A stretch of 64,000 nt of DNA from Incurvaria masculella (taxonomy: Eukaryota > Arthropoda > Insecta > Lepidoptera > Incurvariidae), in the NCBI GenBank assembly GCA_946894095.1, contig OX335645.2, positions 20,731,001 through 20,795,000 on the forward strand. The letters run 5' to 3'. The notes below the pieces were generated by a model. The model was not told where the DNA came from. It did not search any database and saw only the letters and a list, made by a program, of their open reading frames with translations. Shown here in pieces: positions 45,900 through 55,562 of the stretch; position 1 is the first letter of the stretch, and each line of letters starts with the position of its first letter. Both the position numbers and the translations under genes were made by a program.

Positions 45900-46520
45900 T
45901 CGATCTTAATTAATTTAATTAAAGTATTATGTAGGTTAAAGTGCGTGAAGGTTACGCGCCCGCGCCGCTCTATCACCGTACATTCTCGCTCGCTCGCAGC
46001 CGACCAACTTAAAAACTTATGCCGAGGGCCTCGTGAAGGATATAAGAAGGGAGGGATAAATTAATCAAATAATGGCGGGCGAGCCGGGAGGTGCGGGGCC
46101 CCGCGCCGCCCGCAACTCCCCCTGTTTCCCCCGTCCGGCGTCTGATCCCCCCTCCCGCCGCGCGGCAGCGCTGCCCCTCAGTCTCGATCGAAACGTTGCA
46201 CGGGGAGGTGTCGCCGGTTGTCGCTCACTCCTGTACGTGTGCACTTTTTTCGAAGTTCACCGTTAAAAATTAAGTTTAAAAGTTTGACCGGTCGTTTTAT
46301 GTGAGGAGTGGAGTGTACGGGCGAGCGGTGCGTGTCGCGCGTTCTCTCGTCTCCGTTCCACGCGTTGTTTTTATTGAATTGGTTCTTTTTGTGTTGAGTT
46401 TTTGTTTGGTGCGTTGGATCGGTCGGGCTGGCTCGACGCGCTACGGCCGAGACTGGAGCCTGCACGCCGACACGCGGGCCCTTGTGTCGCACCCGGCCAG
46501 CCTGCAGGTACCTTAGCCAA
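45900..46520 (+). promoter_or_regulatory. Candidate promoter and 5' exon
   Basis: The most promoter-like block of the window. Homeodomain-type words (CTTAATTAATTTAATTAAAG, about 45905) are followed by about 450 bp of CpG-rich, repeat-free sequence (46075-46500). It ends in CTGCAG followed by GTACCT, a reasonable 5' splice donor at 46508. A 71-codon frame (46301-46516) crosses the putative donor. It starts MRSGVYGRAVRV and has a hydrophobic stretch, but no family resemblance. It could equally be untranslated leader. No acceptor or downstream exon is recognisable. Confidence 0.25.
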
Positions 46521-47499
46521 ACAAACAATATTCATACCTTTATTGTACAATATGTCAAATATACCACCTTTATGGCTACAAACTTCAATACCTATGTAAT
46601 TGTTATAAATAATTACCAATGTTTACTTACATGGTGTTCCTAGCTTGGTATCTGTTACCTAATTGCATATGAATCAATATATATGTATCGCAATATGAGT
46701 TGTAGCGTGCATAGTTGCCATACTTGAAAGCCATAGTGAAAAGGAGTCATGCGTCCTGCAAATGACAGCTTGCTCGCGAGCAATATAGACGGGTCGGGCG
46801 GCGCGTGGCTGTGCCGACGGATTAGCAGCCGCTGTTTGTTTTGGCTTGGACTGCGAGCGAGGGATCGTCGTAGGCACTGGCATGTACCTATCGGTGAAGT
46901 GCCGTGTAGTAGAGCTCGCGTCGGCTATTTGGTTCTATAACCAACATAATGGCACAATAGGTGGTGTTTTCGGTGACCTACACCTGAACATACGTCCCTA
47001 CTACGGAACCGGAACGCGAGATGTCAGTTGGCACTTAAACGTCAAACATTAAATCGTCTGCATACACTGAAATTTCGGGAAAGCAATTTCGTGTTGGCGA
47101 AACTTATTTGAATTAGCGAATTTTAATAACACGTTTGGATGCATCCGTTTGCTTGGTAAGATAAAAATACTGTTTGCACAAAGGCCAAAGTTCTGTTAAA
47201 CAGTTTTTTTAACACTTTTCGGTGTTCCAAAATGTCCGCCTCATGTCCGGAGTAAATCGGTAGAACCGTCGAGCCAAGAAACAGCCCGAACAGAACCCGC
47301 GCCGCGCACTGCGCGTGCGTGCGAAATCCGAGAGCCGGTCGCCACGTGCGCGCCTGACCGCTTTCACCACCGCGTCCCTATACAGTGGAACTTGTTCCAT
47401 AATGAGTTTAAGCACTACTTACTCGCATGATTAATTAATGTATATCGATAAATTATCGCAATTTAATCGATCTGCATTCATGGATGTTACATAAACTAG
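46521..47499. other. Intergenic, GC-rich patches
   Basis: GC-rich patches at 46785-46930 and 47270-47370. No gene recognised. Confidence 0.4.
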
Positions 47500-47720
47500 G
47501 TATGAATACATAGGTACCTACTAGAAGTGTAGGTACTGTAGGTAGGCACCTGGTCAGCGGTGGATTACCTAACCAGATTTTAGAGATTCTGCAACATAAA
47601 CTTAGTTCCAAAAAAAATTAAATACTTATTTTTTTTCGGGAATATTGAGGAAGTACCTACATATAGGTACCTAACGAATAAGATTTAACAGAAAAAATAT
47701 GGTAGTTAGGTTCCTATTAC
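47500..47720. repeat. Cluster of TAGGTACCT words
   Basis: Words of the form TAGGTACCTA, TAGGTACT, TAGGTAGGCACCT and CCTACATATAGGTACCT recur at 47510-47550 and 47650-47675. This is a locally self-complementary, low-complexity patch. Confidence 0.55.
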
Positions 47721-48469
47721 AGCTGTAAAAGATTAAAGGTTGCTGTGAATTTTATCTTTACAGTTTTGTGAACTACACGCGTCGTCAGCCATCACATCAA
47801 CACACAAATGATTACTGTTGTTAACTATAGCTGTAGACCTTGTCTACCGTGGGTTATCAAAAGTGTGTTTCAGCCTTGAATATTATTAGGTCAGAGGAGA
47901 GGTAACGCAGGAGCGGGATAGACTTATATAGTTATACATCACAAAGTCTGGCTCGTGCAGCCATTCGCAGCGTTTACCCGAATATGTCGAAACCACGTCC
48001 AGCAGCACTCTATCACGAGCCAATTAAATATTATTGGTGTGTAGTAATTAATTTCTTATTCGTTATGTGGGCATAATGACTCGATATTTACAAGAGTTGA
48101 GTTGATTCGATCATTAACCCACTTTAGTGCAAGACCATCTGTCGAGCTGTTAATTAATATTATGGGTATCTACATACTTATGCACTCACTTAAATGATAA
48201 TGTGAAAAATCTGGTTCATGTTCTATTTTTCAACTACTACTAGTTACAAGTTACTATAAAATAATATTTTCACATTCTTAATTGGAGATTCCGGACAAGC
48301 AAAAATTTACCTGTTCGACTGTTGCAAAATATTATTGACAATTTAGTTATTGTAGTTTATAGTAGCCGTTGATCTAATAGGTACGCCAATTTCTAATAAA
48401 ATAATTAACTAATTTAATTCAATGAGAAAATAAAATTATTCTGAATACCTACTTCAATTACCTAAATCA
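47721..48469. other. AT-rich spacer
   Basis: Nothing recognised. Confidence 0.4.
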
Positions 48470-48930
48470 CGATGAACCCTTTCCTCGGGGCCATCGGATC
48501 CAACAAACTCCTTGCTTCTTAATCCGTAGTTTAAACGAGAAATGGGACAACTTTTTCTCCCCGAAGACCGGACGTCCAGGAAAATTACACTACCAAATCA
48601 TTCGTAATAAGACGGGGGTGAAATTAATTTAAAGCATGTCTAAGCAATATTACACGGACCACTTCATTTCATCGCCGGGCTTAATTAAAAACGAGTGGCG
48701 CTCGTCCCCTCGCCCCCGCGTTCGCCCTGGCGGGGTGGCGGGGCGACGGGTCGGGCGCGGGGCGCGGGGACTCCACTCATTTCGCTTATATTTAGATAAT
48801 TTGTACAATCATCTAAATTAATGAGCCCCCCGCCCGTCCCGGCCGCGCGGTCGGCCCTTATTGCGTTACGCCCGTTTGTGGCGCGCCGTGGGCGCTCTGT
48901 CTCGGCCGGCTCGCGCGACTTTACCGGTGC
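48470..48930. promoter_or_regulatory. Candidate regulatory block with long palindrome
   Basis: A repeat-free block. GGGTGAAATTAATTTAAAGC and GGGCTTAATTAAAAACG precede a GC-rich run (48700-48775). Then comes a near-perfect palindrome, ATTTAGAT ... TTGTACAA ... ATCTAAAT, at 48790-48818, followed by TAATGAG and a second GC-rich run (48825-48915). Two GC-rich runs symmetrically framing a palindrome is a notable layout. Function inferred. Confidence 0.35.
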
Positions 48931-49375
48931 GTTTTCAGACACTTTCTTGATTTTTATAATAAAAATATTTTTCTCAACTGCACAACTCTGTATTGAAGAT
49001 TGCTTGAACGCGGTGAAATCAGAAAAGGGTTAAGTTTGAACTTTAGGCTTCTACATCTGGGGCTAGCGGGGCAGTGAACATGTATGTTTATGAAGTCAGA
49101 GAGAATGATCGAAATAGCCCAATAACTATATGCAGCTAGTCACTACTTAATTAAATATTATCTAAAATTTAAAATTTTAACAGAAACATTATTCAGTTCT
49201 CAGCAGAGCCCTTAGTCCGACTTGTCACCTTAATTTACATGATCATATACCTACATGATGTTTATGCAATGTATAAGCCCAAAATAAAAAGTTACGAAAC
49301 CATAGTACGAAACTGTGCTCCTCTATAGGGAGCAATACATTCCAAAGTTCACTGTTCATTCTGGGACCATACACT
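48931..49375. other. AT-rich spacer
   Basis: Nothing recognised. Confidence 0.4.
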
Positions 49376-49524
49376 TACCCTGTTACTAATAAACCCAGAT
49401 CGTCATCTTAATTAGTTATACAATGTTCTGTCCTTTGCATTGACATGCAGTTTCGAATTCGGGAGAAAGGGACAAAACATTGTATAACTATTCAGACGAT
49501 GATCTGAGTTTATTAGTAGCAGGG
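49376..49524. mobile_element. Hairpin MITE beside a TTAA element
   Basis: The left arm (49378-49433) and right arm (49470-49524) are inverted copies: CCCTGTTACTAATAAAC, CAGATCGTCATCT and AGTTATACAATGTTCTGTCC each have a complement. The loop is about 36 bp. The right arm ends 12 bp before the TTAA of the next element. Confidence 0.8.
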
Positions 49525-49540
49525 ATAGTGGCCACCTTAA

Positions 49541-50082
49541 GGCGGCCCATCCCGCACATCTCCCCATACAAAAGGGGAAAGAAGATCACGCCCATATTTC
49601 TTGTCAGAGATCCAAAATGTTGCTCAAAATAGCTTTATTTGATCGAACTAGATGTCTGATGACCATTGGCATTGTAAAATTGTGTTTGGTTTCTAAGTTA
49701 TAAGGTCCGAAAGTTCGCATTTTTCGCGCGTTTTATACAATAACTTTGGAGGTGGATTACGCAATGATAAAGTAAGAACATCTTAAAAAGATTAGTCATC
49801 AGACATAGCTTATTTAATCAAGATTTATAATCTATTTCGTTTTTGTTAGGTTTTTGAATACAGCGGGCGTGGTTTACTTTTAGCTATAAGTCGTTTATTA
49901 ATTAAAATTTTCGTAAATCTTACCAAATCATACACTATGCACATTGTCTTTTTTGTGGACATGTTGCATCTTGCTCATCACGGAGCCTGTCTTTTTCTTT
50001 GAAACAGAGAAGGTCCCAGAGCACAACAGCACGGTTTTGTACCGTGCCCGCGATTGAGTTGGTCCCGCCGGGTTGGGCCGCC
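49541..50082 (+). mobile_element. 542-bp TTAA MITE family, copy 5 (complete)
   Basis: TTAA at 49537-49540 and 50083-50086. Ends GGCGGCCCATCCCGC and, inverted, GGCGGCCCAACCCGGC. It has exactly the length of copy 3. Long frames overlapping its right end on both strands (49935-50445) run out of the element into GC-rich sequence and are not genes. Confidence 0.9.
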
Positions 50083-50086
50083 TTAA

Positions 50087-50500
50087 ACCCCCCGGCCGGC
50101 TCAAGGCCGGATTCTACAAATGGTTCTAGGTGTAGCGGTCTCCTGCAGTCGGTTGACAATTGGCGAGTGTTGATAAGGCTCCGCGCAAATAAACTCGCGC
50201 CAACTCCATTACAAGTTGCGCGGGAGGGGGGCGCCAGCGCTGCATCCCAGCCGCGGGGCCGAGAGGGCCCTAAACGATGCCTGTGCCGTAATACACTTGG
50301 ACTGAGCCCAGATTGCGGTTCGACGATCAGAAACAATGTTTGTACTCCCCGTCTTGGCACCAAGCGATTTGAAGGCTACATTAGAACAAATTGGTTAAAA
50401 CACATACACAATTTAAATTATTCAGTGTACATTCTTCTACAATGATGTCCTTACAGAATAGGCAGGCCGCGTACACCAAGATTTAGTTTTCGAGGAATTA
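50087..50500. other. GC-rich unique block
   Basis: Positions 50090-50360 are GC-rich and repeat-free, with CCGGCCGGCTCAAGGCCGG near the start. Frames of 142 and 148 codons on opposite strands overlap here, the signature of chance openness in GC-rich DNA. Confidence 0.35.
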
Positions 50501-50720
50501 GCCCCGGTTGCACGACGAAACGGTTGACTTAATCAATGTTCAAACACGTCACTTTCACTGAACCGCACGGAGTGGCTTCCATAATGTCCACACAAAGTGA
50601 CGTGTTTGATCATACGTTGACGTTGATTTAGATTTTTTGTGCTTTCGTGCACACAAAGTGACGTGTTTGATCATACGTTAACGTTGATTTTGTTTTTTTG
50701 TGCTTTCGTGCACTCGGCCC
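50501..50720. mobile_element. TTA-flanked MITE, copy 2, with internal tandem duplication
   Basis: TTA at 50498-50500 and 50721-50723. Ends GCCCCGGTTGCACG and, inverted, GGGCCGAGTGCACG. The 3' part is duplicated in tandem: unit 1 at 50590-50650 and unit 2 at 50651-50711, period 61 bp (ACAAAGTGACGTGTTTGATC ... TTGTGCTTTCGTGC). The copy at 40413 has a single unit. Confidence 0.85.
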
Positions 50721-50723
50721 TTA

Positions 50724-51240
50724 CTCCGTTATAAAAGCGTGTTTGATTAAAAAAAAAACACAAAATCTTCCTTTTCGATCATAACATTGTCTTGGATATG
50801 TGCATAGATCGTTTAATAGCATCATTGTCAGTATTTATAGTACACTGTTTTAAGATTAACCAGTTATGTCGTCTTTTCTCGGGCATATCCAATGCAATTT
50901 CTACTACATACATAGCGGCGTGTCAATTACGGCCCTAACGGTGCCCTCCACCGCCCCTCCCCCCTGTTGTGAGGGGGAGAGGGGGCAGGGATGCATCCAG
51001 GCAATCTACATTAAATCCGCCTCTGATCCATGGCCTGAGCCGTTCCGAACAATTTGATTTATTAATGAATTAAACGCAAGCTGCGTGCATTGGTTCGGCG
51101 AGGGACGGATGCGGAAGTCGCTCGTTATAGCCGTCGTAGGTATTATTCGGATATGTTTTGCTTATTGTATTTTGGCTCCGTAAAGATTTTGCAGATGTCT
51201 AATGATGAATTAAACCGCAATTGTTTTATGTTAAGCGCGG
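50724..51240. other. Unique spacer
   Basis: A C/G-run patch at 50945-50990 and TTTATTAATGAATTAAACGC at 51057. No gene recognised. Confidence 0.4.
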
Positions 51241-51254
51241 CATATGGCTTACGC

Positions 51255-51385
51255 CAGGCCCTCAAAAAGAGGTGCCCGACGGTGCCCATGGGCTGTCGAA
51301 CTTTCACGGGGGCGGCGAAAACCATGCCAGCCTGCCAGATGCTTCTTCACACCATGGCCAGGTTGTAATGTGGGGGAAATATCTG
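51255..51385 (+). repeat. Dispersed repeat, partner of 20565-20690
   Basis: GGGCTGTCGAACTTTCACGG, then GGCGAAAACCATGCCAGCC, GCTTCTTCA and AATGTGGGGGAAATA. It stays open in more than one frame. The parent element is not recognised. Confidence 0.55.
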
Positions 51386-51540
51386 GCACAAAGTCCATTT
51401 CAAAGTTTACCGACCCGATAGCTAAAGAATACAGAGGACAGAATAATTAAGCTTACCTTAGAAGTACGTTACTTACCTACCTAACAGATGTTTTGTTAGT
51501 TGTCATCTTTTTTTTTTTTTTTTAATCTTTGTCAGCCTCA

Positions 51541-51917
51541 ATGGCCCAGTGGCGCGACACTTCGGCGATCGCTCTCCGAAGTTAAGCAACGCTGGGTCCG
51601 GTCAGGTCTTGGATGGTTGACCATTCGACCGTTGAGAGAGGCTGGCCGTGGTTCGGATTCCACGTTAAACTGTAGGTCCCCTTCCTTACTTACTAGGTGG
51701 TAGGGTTTATCCCGCCCGGGTTGGTACCATCGCATTGGATGAACGATGGTCGAAGCGGCAATGAAAATTGTCCGTGTTTTCCATCCAGTTCAATGTAGCC
51801 GTGCATTATAAGGAAGGTCCTGGCATGGCACCTAGTTCCCATGTGGTGTGTTGGGCTAATACCATGACAGAAGGTGTGGTATTAGCCATCCATGGCCAGT
51901 CACATAAAAAAAAAAAG
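51541..51917 (+). mobile_element. Near full-length 5S-rRNA-headed SINE
   Basis: Very similar to 7766-8139. Box-A-like GAAGTTAAGCAACGCTGGG at 51579-51596 and box-C-like GGTCTTGGATGGTTGACC at 51605-51622. The body has CCCGCCCGGGTTGGTACCAT. The tail hairpin is GGCTAATACC (51854-51863) with GGTATTAGCC (51878-51887), followed by CACAT and an A-run of about 13. A T-run (51509-51525) precedes it. It is the least decayed copy in the window, so probably the youngest here. Confidence 0.9.
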
Positions 51918-52147
51918 TTGAATTAAACATTTTCTGTATCTACTGATAATAGTTATTTCATTAATACCCACTTTCATACCGCGCCGAGAATTACCATACA
52001 ATGGATTTTTCGTAACATCAGACATGACAACTTGACAGTTGCTGACATGAGCATGAGTTAATATCTTTTGATCAATAAATTGCTGCAGCAATACGTGCTG
52101 TTGGTATTTTTATGGATTTAATGGATACGAAATTACCGTTATCTCAT

Positions 52148-52485
52148 TAATTTGAAGTTCAACGACATTCTACATTAAAGCATCAGTTGATATCTCAATC
52201 ATTGCAGTCAAAATGCCTCAGCGTAGGATCAATACGCGAAATCATCAGCGCCATCTACTGGTAGATAGAGGAAGCGTTGTGTCGATTCGAATATAATCGA
52301 GGAATTCGTTGGCTTACGTAATTGGCGGGATACCTCCGCGATAGAACAGTACTTTGGCTTGTAATCCAAAGGTCGCAGGTACGAATCCTGCTCCCGACGA
52401 ATGTCTAGACCAAAAACGTTTCTTATTGTTTACGAAATCTGATTAAAATGCTTCAATGTAGTTAGATGTCGTTGAACTTCAAATC
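52148..52485 (+). mobile_element. Foldback carrying a tRNA-like sequence
   Basis: The inverted ends ATTTGAAGTTCAACGACAT (52149 on) and its complement ATGTCGTTGAACTTCAAAT (52466-52484) extend inward through TCTACATTAAAGCAT. Between them lie GCGCCATCTACTGGTAGAT, TTCGAATATAATCGAGGAATTC and the tRNA-like unit at 52324-52398. The relative at 11572-11775 keeps one arm and the tRNA-like core. Confidence 0.75.
52324..52398 (+). tRNA. tRNA-like sequence, possibly tRNA-Thr(TGT)-derived; not functional
   Basis: 75 nt. The ends GGCGGGA and TCCCGAC pair at six of seven positions (acceptor). CTTTGG / CCAAAG encloses CTTGTAAT (anticodon-loop-like, possible TGT). GCAGG-TACGAAT-CCTGC is a perfect T arm with a good B box. 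The D arm is degenerate, the spacing before the anticodon stem is too long and the anticodon loop has 8 bases. No functional tRNA is claimed. Confidence 0.5.
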
Positions 52486-52723
52486 AATACGTGATGGTCC
52501 CTTATTTCACAAGCTCTGATTATTTAGAGAAAACTACGTTAGCAACGTAATTCGAATGTGGAGGTGTAAAGAGAAAAAAGTAATTTCGTGATATTCCGAA
52601 ATTGTTCTGTGAAAAATATGACGAGACGTGTAAACAAAGAAACATTTCTGAAGAAAGGTTAAAATAGATTAAGCCGGTTAACTACGCGTTATGTGTTCCC
52701 ACTTGTATGTAAACAGCCATGAT

Positions 52724-52830
52724 TGAATAATAATAATAATAATATTCTTTATTGCAATCCATACAAAGTACAAAGCAAAGGCGGATTGATTGCCTTAGGC
52801 AATTTCTAACAATCAACCCTATCATAGGGA
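52724..52830 (-). mobile_element. LINE 3' end with (TAA)n tail
   Basis: On the plus strand (AAT)n, then ATTCTTTATTGCAATCC, then ACAAAGCAAAGGCGGATTG and CAATCAACCCTATC, the same type of LINE 3' end as 5698-6042 but with a different simple-repeat tail. Only the 3' untranslated part is present. Confidence 0.7.
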
Positions 52831-53585
52831 AATTTTACAGCTTAGGGTAAGCAACGAAAAACAACGCTTATAACTAATTAATACAGAACAATGTAAATGA
52901 AAACTTAACTAAAACTAAGCATATCTACTTATTGAAGTGTAGATACTTTTCGCAGGAAACTTTCTTTAAATGCACCGCTTTAGTATAGTGTGTTTTTTTA
53001 TTTGAATTATAGAAGAAAAATAAAAATCTGAATAAAGCATATGTTTTTACCATCGCATTAAATGAACTATGGCCGAAACGGCAACGAAAATTGTCCGTGT
53101 TTTCTATGAAATTAAATATATTATTTGTGAACATGGGACACATGGATCATGTCGACACCGGCTTCTTCCACATTGGGTTTTACCAATATATGTATGAAAA
53201 ATAATGACGTATTAAAAACATAAATATTTGAAGGCTTCTTAAATAAAATAAAAACATTTCTCAACTAGACATTTAAAAATGTGTAAGGGTAAATTTATTA
53301 TGGTCTGGTAAAATGTCTTAATATAAGTGTCATGAAATTTATAAAATCTATTTTTGTACAAATTTTGGCAAACAGGTTGTTTCTTGTCCGCGTGTTATTT
53401 TTTTATTTTTTAATACATATTATTATTATGAGTACTGCTTATTAGTTCAAAAATATTCAGACGAATTGAGAATCTCCTCAAGGTTTTGATGTCCGTTATA
53501 AATAGGGGTATGGGTTCTTTTTCACAAAAATGCACACATTATGCATAAACAAATGATAGTGAGTTTAGTTCTTTGAAATTCAGTT
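52831..53585. other. AT-rich stretch with a SINE scrap
   Basis: At 53048-53110, ACCATCGCATTAAATGAACT, then GGCAACGAAAATTGTCCGTG, a piece of SINE body on the plus strand. Nothing else recognised. Confidence 0.5.
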
Positions 53586-53697
53586 CATCCAGTTCAATCT
53601 AGCCATCCTGGCATGGCACCTAGTTCCCATGAGGTGATTTGGGCTAATGTCATGACGGAATGTGTGGTATTAGCCATCTCCATCCAGTTACATAAAA
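53586..53697 (+). mobile_element. SINE body/tail fragment
   Basis: CATCCAGTTCAATCTAGCCA, CCTGGCATGGCACCTAGTTC, then the tail hairpin region GGGCTAATGTCATGACGG / GGTATTAGCC and an A-run that runs directly into the next element. Confidence 0.8.
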
Positions 53698-53978
53698 AAA
53701 CCGGCTAAGTGCGAGTCGGACTCGCATACGAAGGGTTCCGTACCATAGTACAAGATTGACCAAAAACAAATCACGTTTTTTGAGGGGACCCTGCTAATTA
53801 TTTTACCTATTTGTTGCTATAGCGGCAAAATGTATATATACTCTGTGAAAATTTCAGTTGCCTACTTATTACGGTTCATCAGATACAGCCCTGTGACAGA
53901 CTGACGGACGGACGGACGGACAGCGGAGGCTTAGTAATAGGGTTCCGTTGGCACCCTTTGGGTCCGGAACCCTAAAAA
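53698..53978 (-). mobile_element. AGGGTTCCGTA element at a SINE A-tail
   Basis: On the plus strand CCGGCTAAGTGCGAGTCGG, ACTCGCATACGAAGGGTTCC, then TTGCTATAGCGGCAAAAT, ACAGCCCTGTGACAGACTG, a (GGAC)n run and GGCTTAGTAATAGGGTTCCG, ending GGTCCGGAACCCTAAAAA. It abuts the A-run of the SINE, which is consistent with a preference for A/T-run targets. Confidence 0.85.
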
Positions 53979-53984
53979 CTAGGT

Positions 53985-54345
53985 ATGCTGGTCGGAGGTG
54001 TTGTCGCCGATAGAGGCCGACGCGGGCGACGCGCCGGGCGGCACGCGAACTACGCCGCCTATTTATAACGCGGCGCGTTTAATAATTTAGGAGCGGGGTG
54101 GCGGCGGAGGTAGCCACGAAGGGACCCTCAGATGTCCCTCGGGCCCTGAATAATACATGCAACAATAACATGAGAACGGGACATCTGCGCGGCGGCGCGG
54201 CGCCATCTCGTGTCTACCTGCTGTCCCCGCTGAGAAGGCGGCGGCGATTGGACGGCCTGGCTTTCCGCTGTCGACCGCAGGCATCACGCGACGCTCGCCG
54301 TGCTCATTCAAACAGTGTTTCCAATTCATTCCGTAACCATTAGCT
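53985..54345. other. GC-rich unique block
   Basis: CpG-rich and repeat-free, with CTATTTATAACGCGGCGCG near 54058. Frames on both strands have no recognised domain. Possible regulatory DNA. Confidence 0.35.
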
Positions 54346-54352
54346 AAACCCG

Positions 54353-54714
54353 GAGCCTGTAGTCCCAGTTGTCACCTAAATTGACGTTTACTGCAAAACG
54401 ATCGGCTGGCGTTTTCAAATGTATGGAGAAATTGAAGAGTGCGCGTAGAGGGCGTTAATCGATCTAACATTTGCGAGTCCGTGTTTGATTTGACAGCTTA
54501 CTCAGCATTGCCGTAAATACGTCGTCATTGCCGTTTACGCCAACTCCGCGTTTTAATACATATCGGAAGTCCGAGTTGGACTTTGACAGCTTGAAGAAGT
54601 AAAACCACAGAAAATCTAGTAAAAACTTGTATGGAGTTTGACGTTTTTACGGAAAACGGCAGTCGATCGGTTTGCCGTAAACGCCAATTCAGGTGACACT
54701 GGGACTACAGGCTC
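54353..54714. mobile_element. Foldback element, about 55-bp inverted ends
   Basis: The ends read GAGCCTGTAGTCCCAGTTGT and, inverted, GAGCCTGTAGTCCCAGTGTC, continuing through AATTGRCGTTTAC and CGATCG. A solo end lies at 25127-25172. The interior has TTTGACAGCTT twice. No target duplication identified. Confidence 0.8.
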
Positions 54715-54724
54715 AGAGCCTGAT

Positions 54725-55025
54725 AGTGTCGCCGCTAGGTGCCTGGTCGATCGATAATCGGAGTTGGATGACCGTTTTCGACATAAGACTGATGATGAGG
54801 CTGGTGATTCGTAAATATATAGATCCCTTACCTGCGACTTCCAAAACCCGCCCGGGTGTGCATCATCGCATCGAATAAAAGGATGTTTGAAGCATCAATT
54901 AAAATTGTCCGTGCTTAACATCCAGTTCAATGTGGCCGTGCAATTTAAGGACGGTCTAGTCTAGCACCTAGGTGCCATGAGTTGTTTTGGGATAATGTTA
55001 TGATATTTCCTGTTCCATACAAGAA
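54725..55025 (+). mobile_element. Worn 5S-headed SINE
   Basis: GTGCCTGGTCGATCGATAAT and GGAGTTGGATGACCGTTTTC recall box C of the 5S head. It continues with CCCGCCCGGGTGTGCATCAT, AAAATTGTCCGTGCTTAACA, TCCAGTTCAATGTGGCCGTG and a lost tail hairpin. Confidence 0.65.
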
Positions 55026-55040
55026 GTTCTGTCCCTCTAA

Positions 55041-55167
55041 CGCCCGGTTCCACCACCTCCAGCTACAAAAATCCCAAAGTTATCTTTCGGTTACATCATA
55101 CAAATATGCAATGTAGCCGAAAGTTAACTATTGGATTTCAGGTAACTGGAGGTGGTGAAAACAGGGG
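55041..55167. mobile_element. 127-bp palindromic MITE, copy 3
   Basis: TAA at 55038-55040 and 55168-55170. Ends CGCCCGGTTCCACCACCTCC and, inverted, CCCCTGTTTTCACCACCTCC. Same length as copy 1. Confidence 0.9.
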
Positions 55168-55190
55168 TAACACGGTTTCAAATCTATAAA

Positions 55191-55558
55191 GAACGGCCCG
55201 TAAGCTATGCTCCCCATACAAACGTAGTTTACTGATCATTTGAATACCGCTATTACAATTAAATTGATATTTAATATCTAATATCAGGTAACAAATATCT
55301 GTGTCTGCATGCTTTTGTTTTTTTGAAAATTCCAAATCGAATGAAATGAAAGCAAAAAGAAAATCTTCATACGAATTTTGTTTTCTCTGTGGTTTGACCC
55401 AGAATACATTTACCGAAAAAACAAAGACATGCAGACACAGATATTTGTAGCCTAATATTAGATACCAAATATCAAGTAAGTTGGAACAGTAGTTTTCAAA
55501 TTATTAGTAAACTACGTTTGCATGGGAGGCGAAATTTTCAGGTGCTTACGGGCCGACC
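55191..55558. mobile_element. TTAA foldback with about 140-bp arms
   Basis: The right end is GCTTACGGGCCGACC followed by TTAA (55559-55562). The left end is a mutated equivalent (GAACGGCCCGTAAGC). The arms share ACAAACGTAGTTTACT, TTAATATCTAATATCAGG, CAAATATCTGTGTCTGCATG and CTTTTGTTTTTT in inverted order. The centre has no coding content. Confidence 0.85.
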
Positions 55559-55562
55559 TTAA

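Noticed and set aside
49935..50445. Overlapping frames of 142 and 148 codons on opposite strands
   Set aside because: They begin inside the TTAA MITE at 49541-50082 and run into GC-rich DNA. Openness on both strands and no domain resemblance indicate chance.
51541..51735. Minus-strand 65-codon frame also present at 7764-7961
   Set aside because: Both lie inside the same SINE head and body on the wrong strand. Repetition reflects the repeat, not a gene family.
52324..52398. Functional tRNA gene
   Set aside because: The D arm is degenerate, spacing before the anticodon stem is abnormal and the anticodon loop has eight bases. It is embedded in a repeat found elsewhere.
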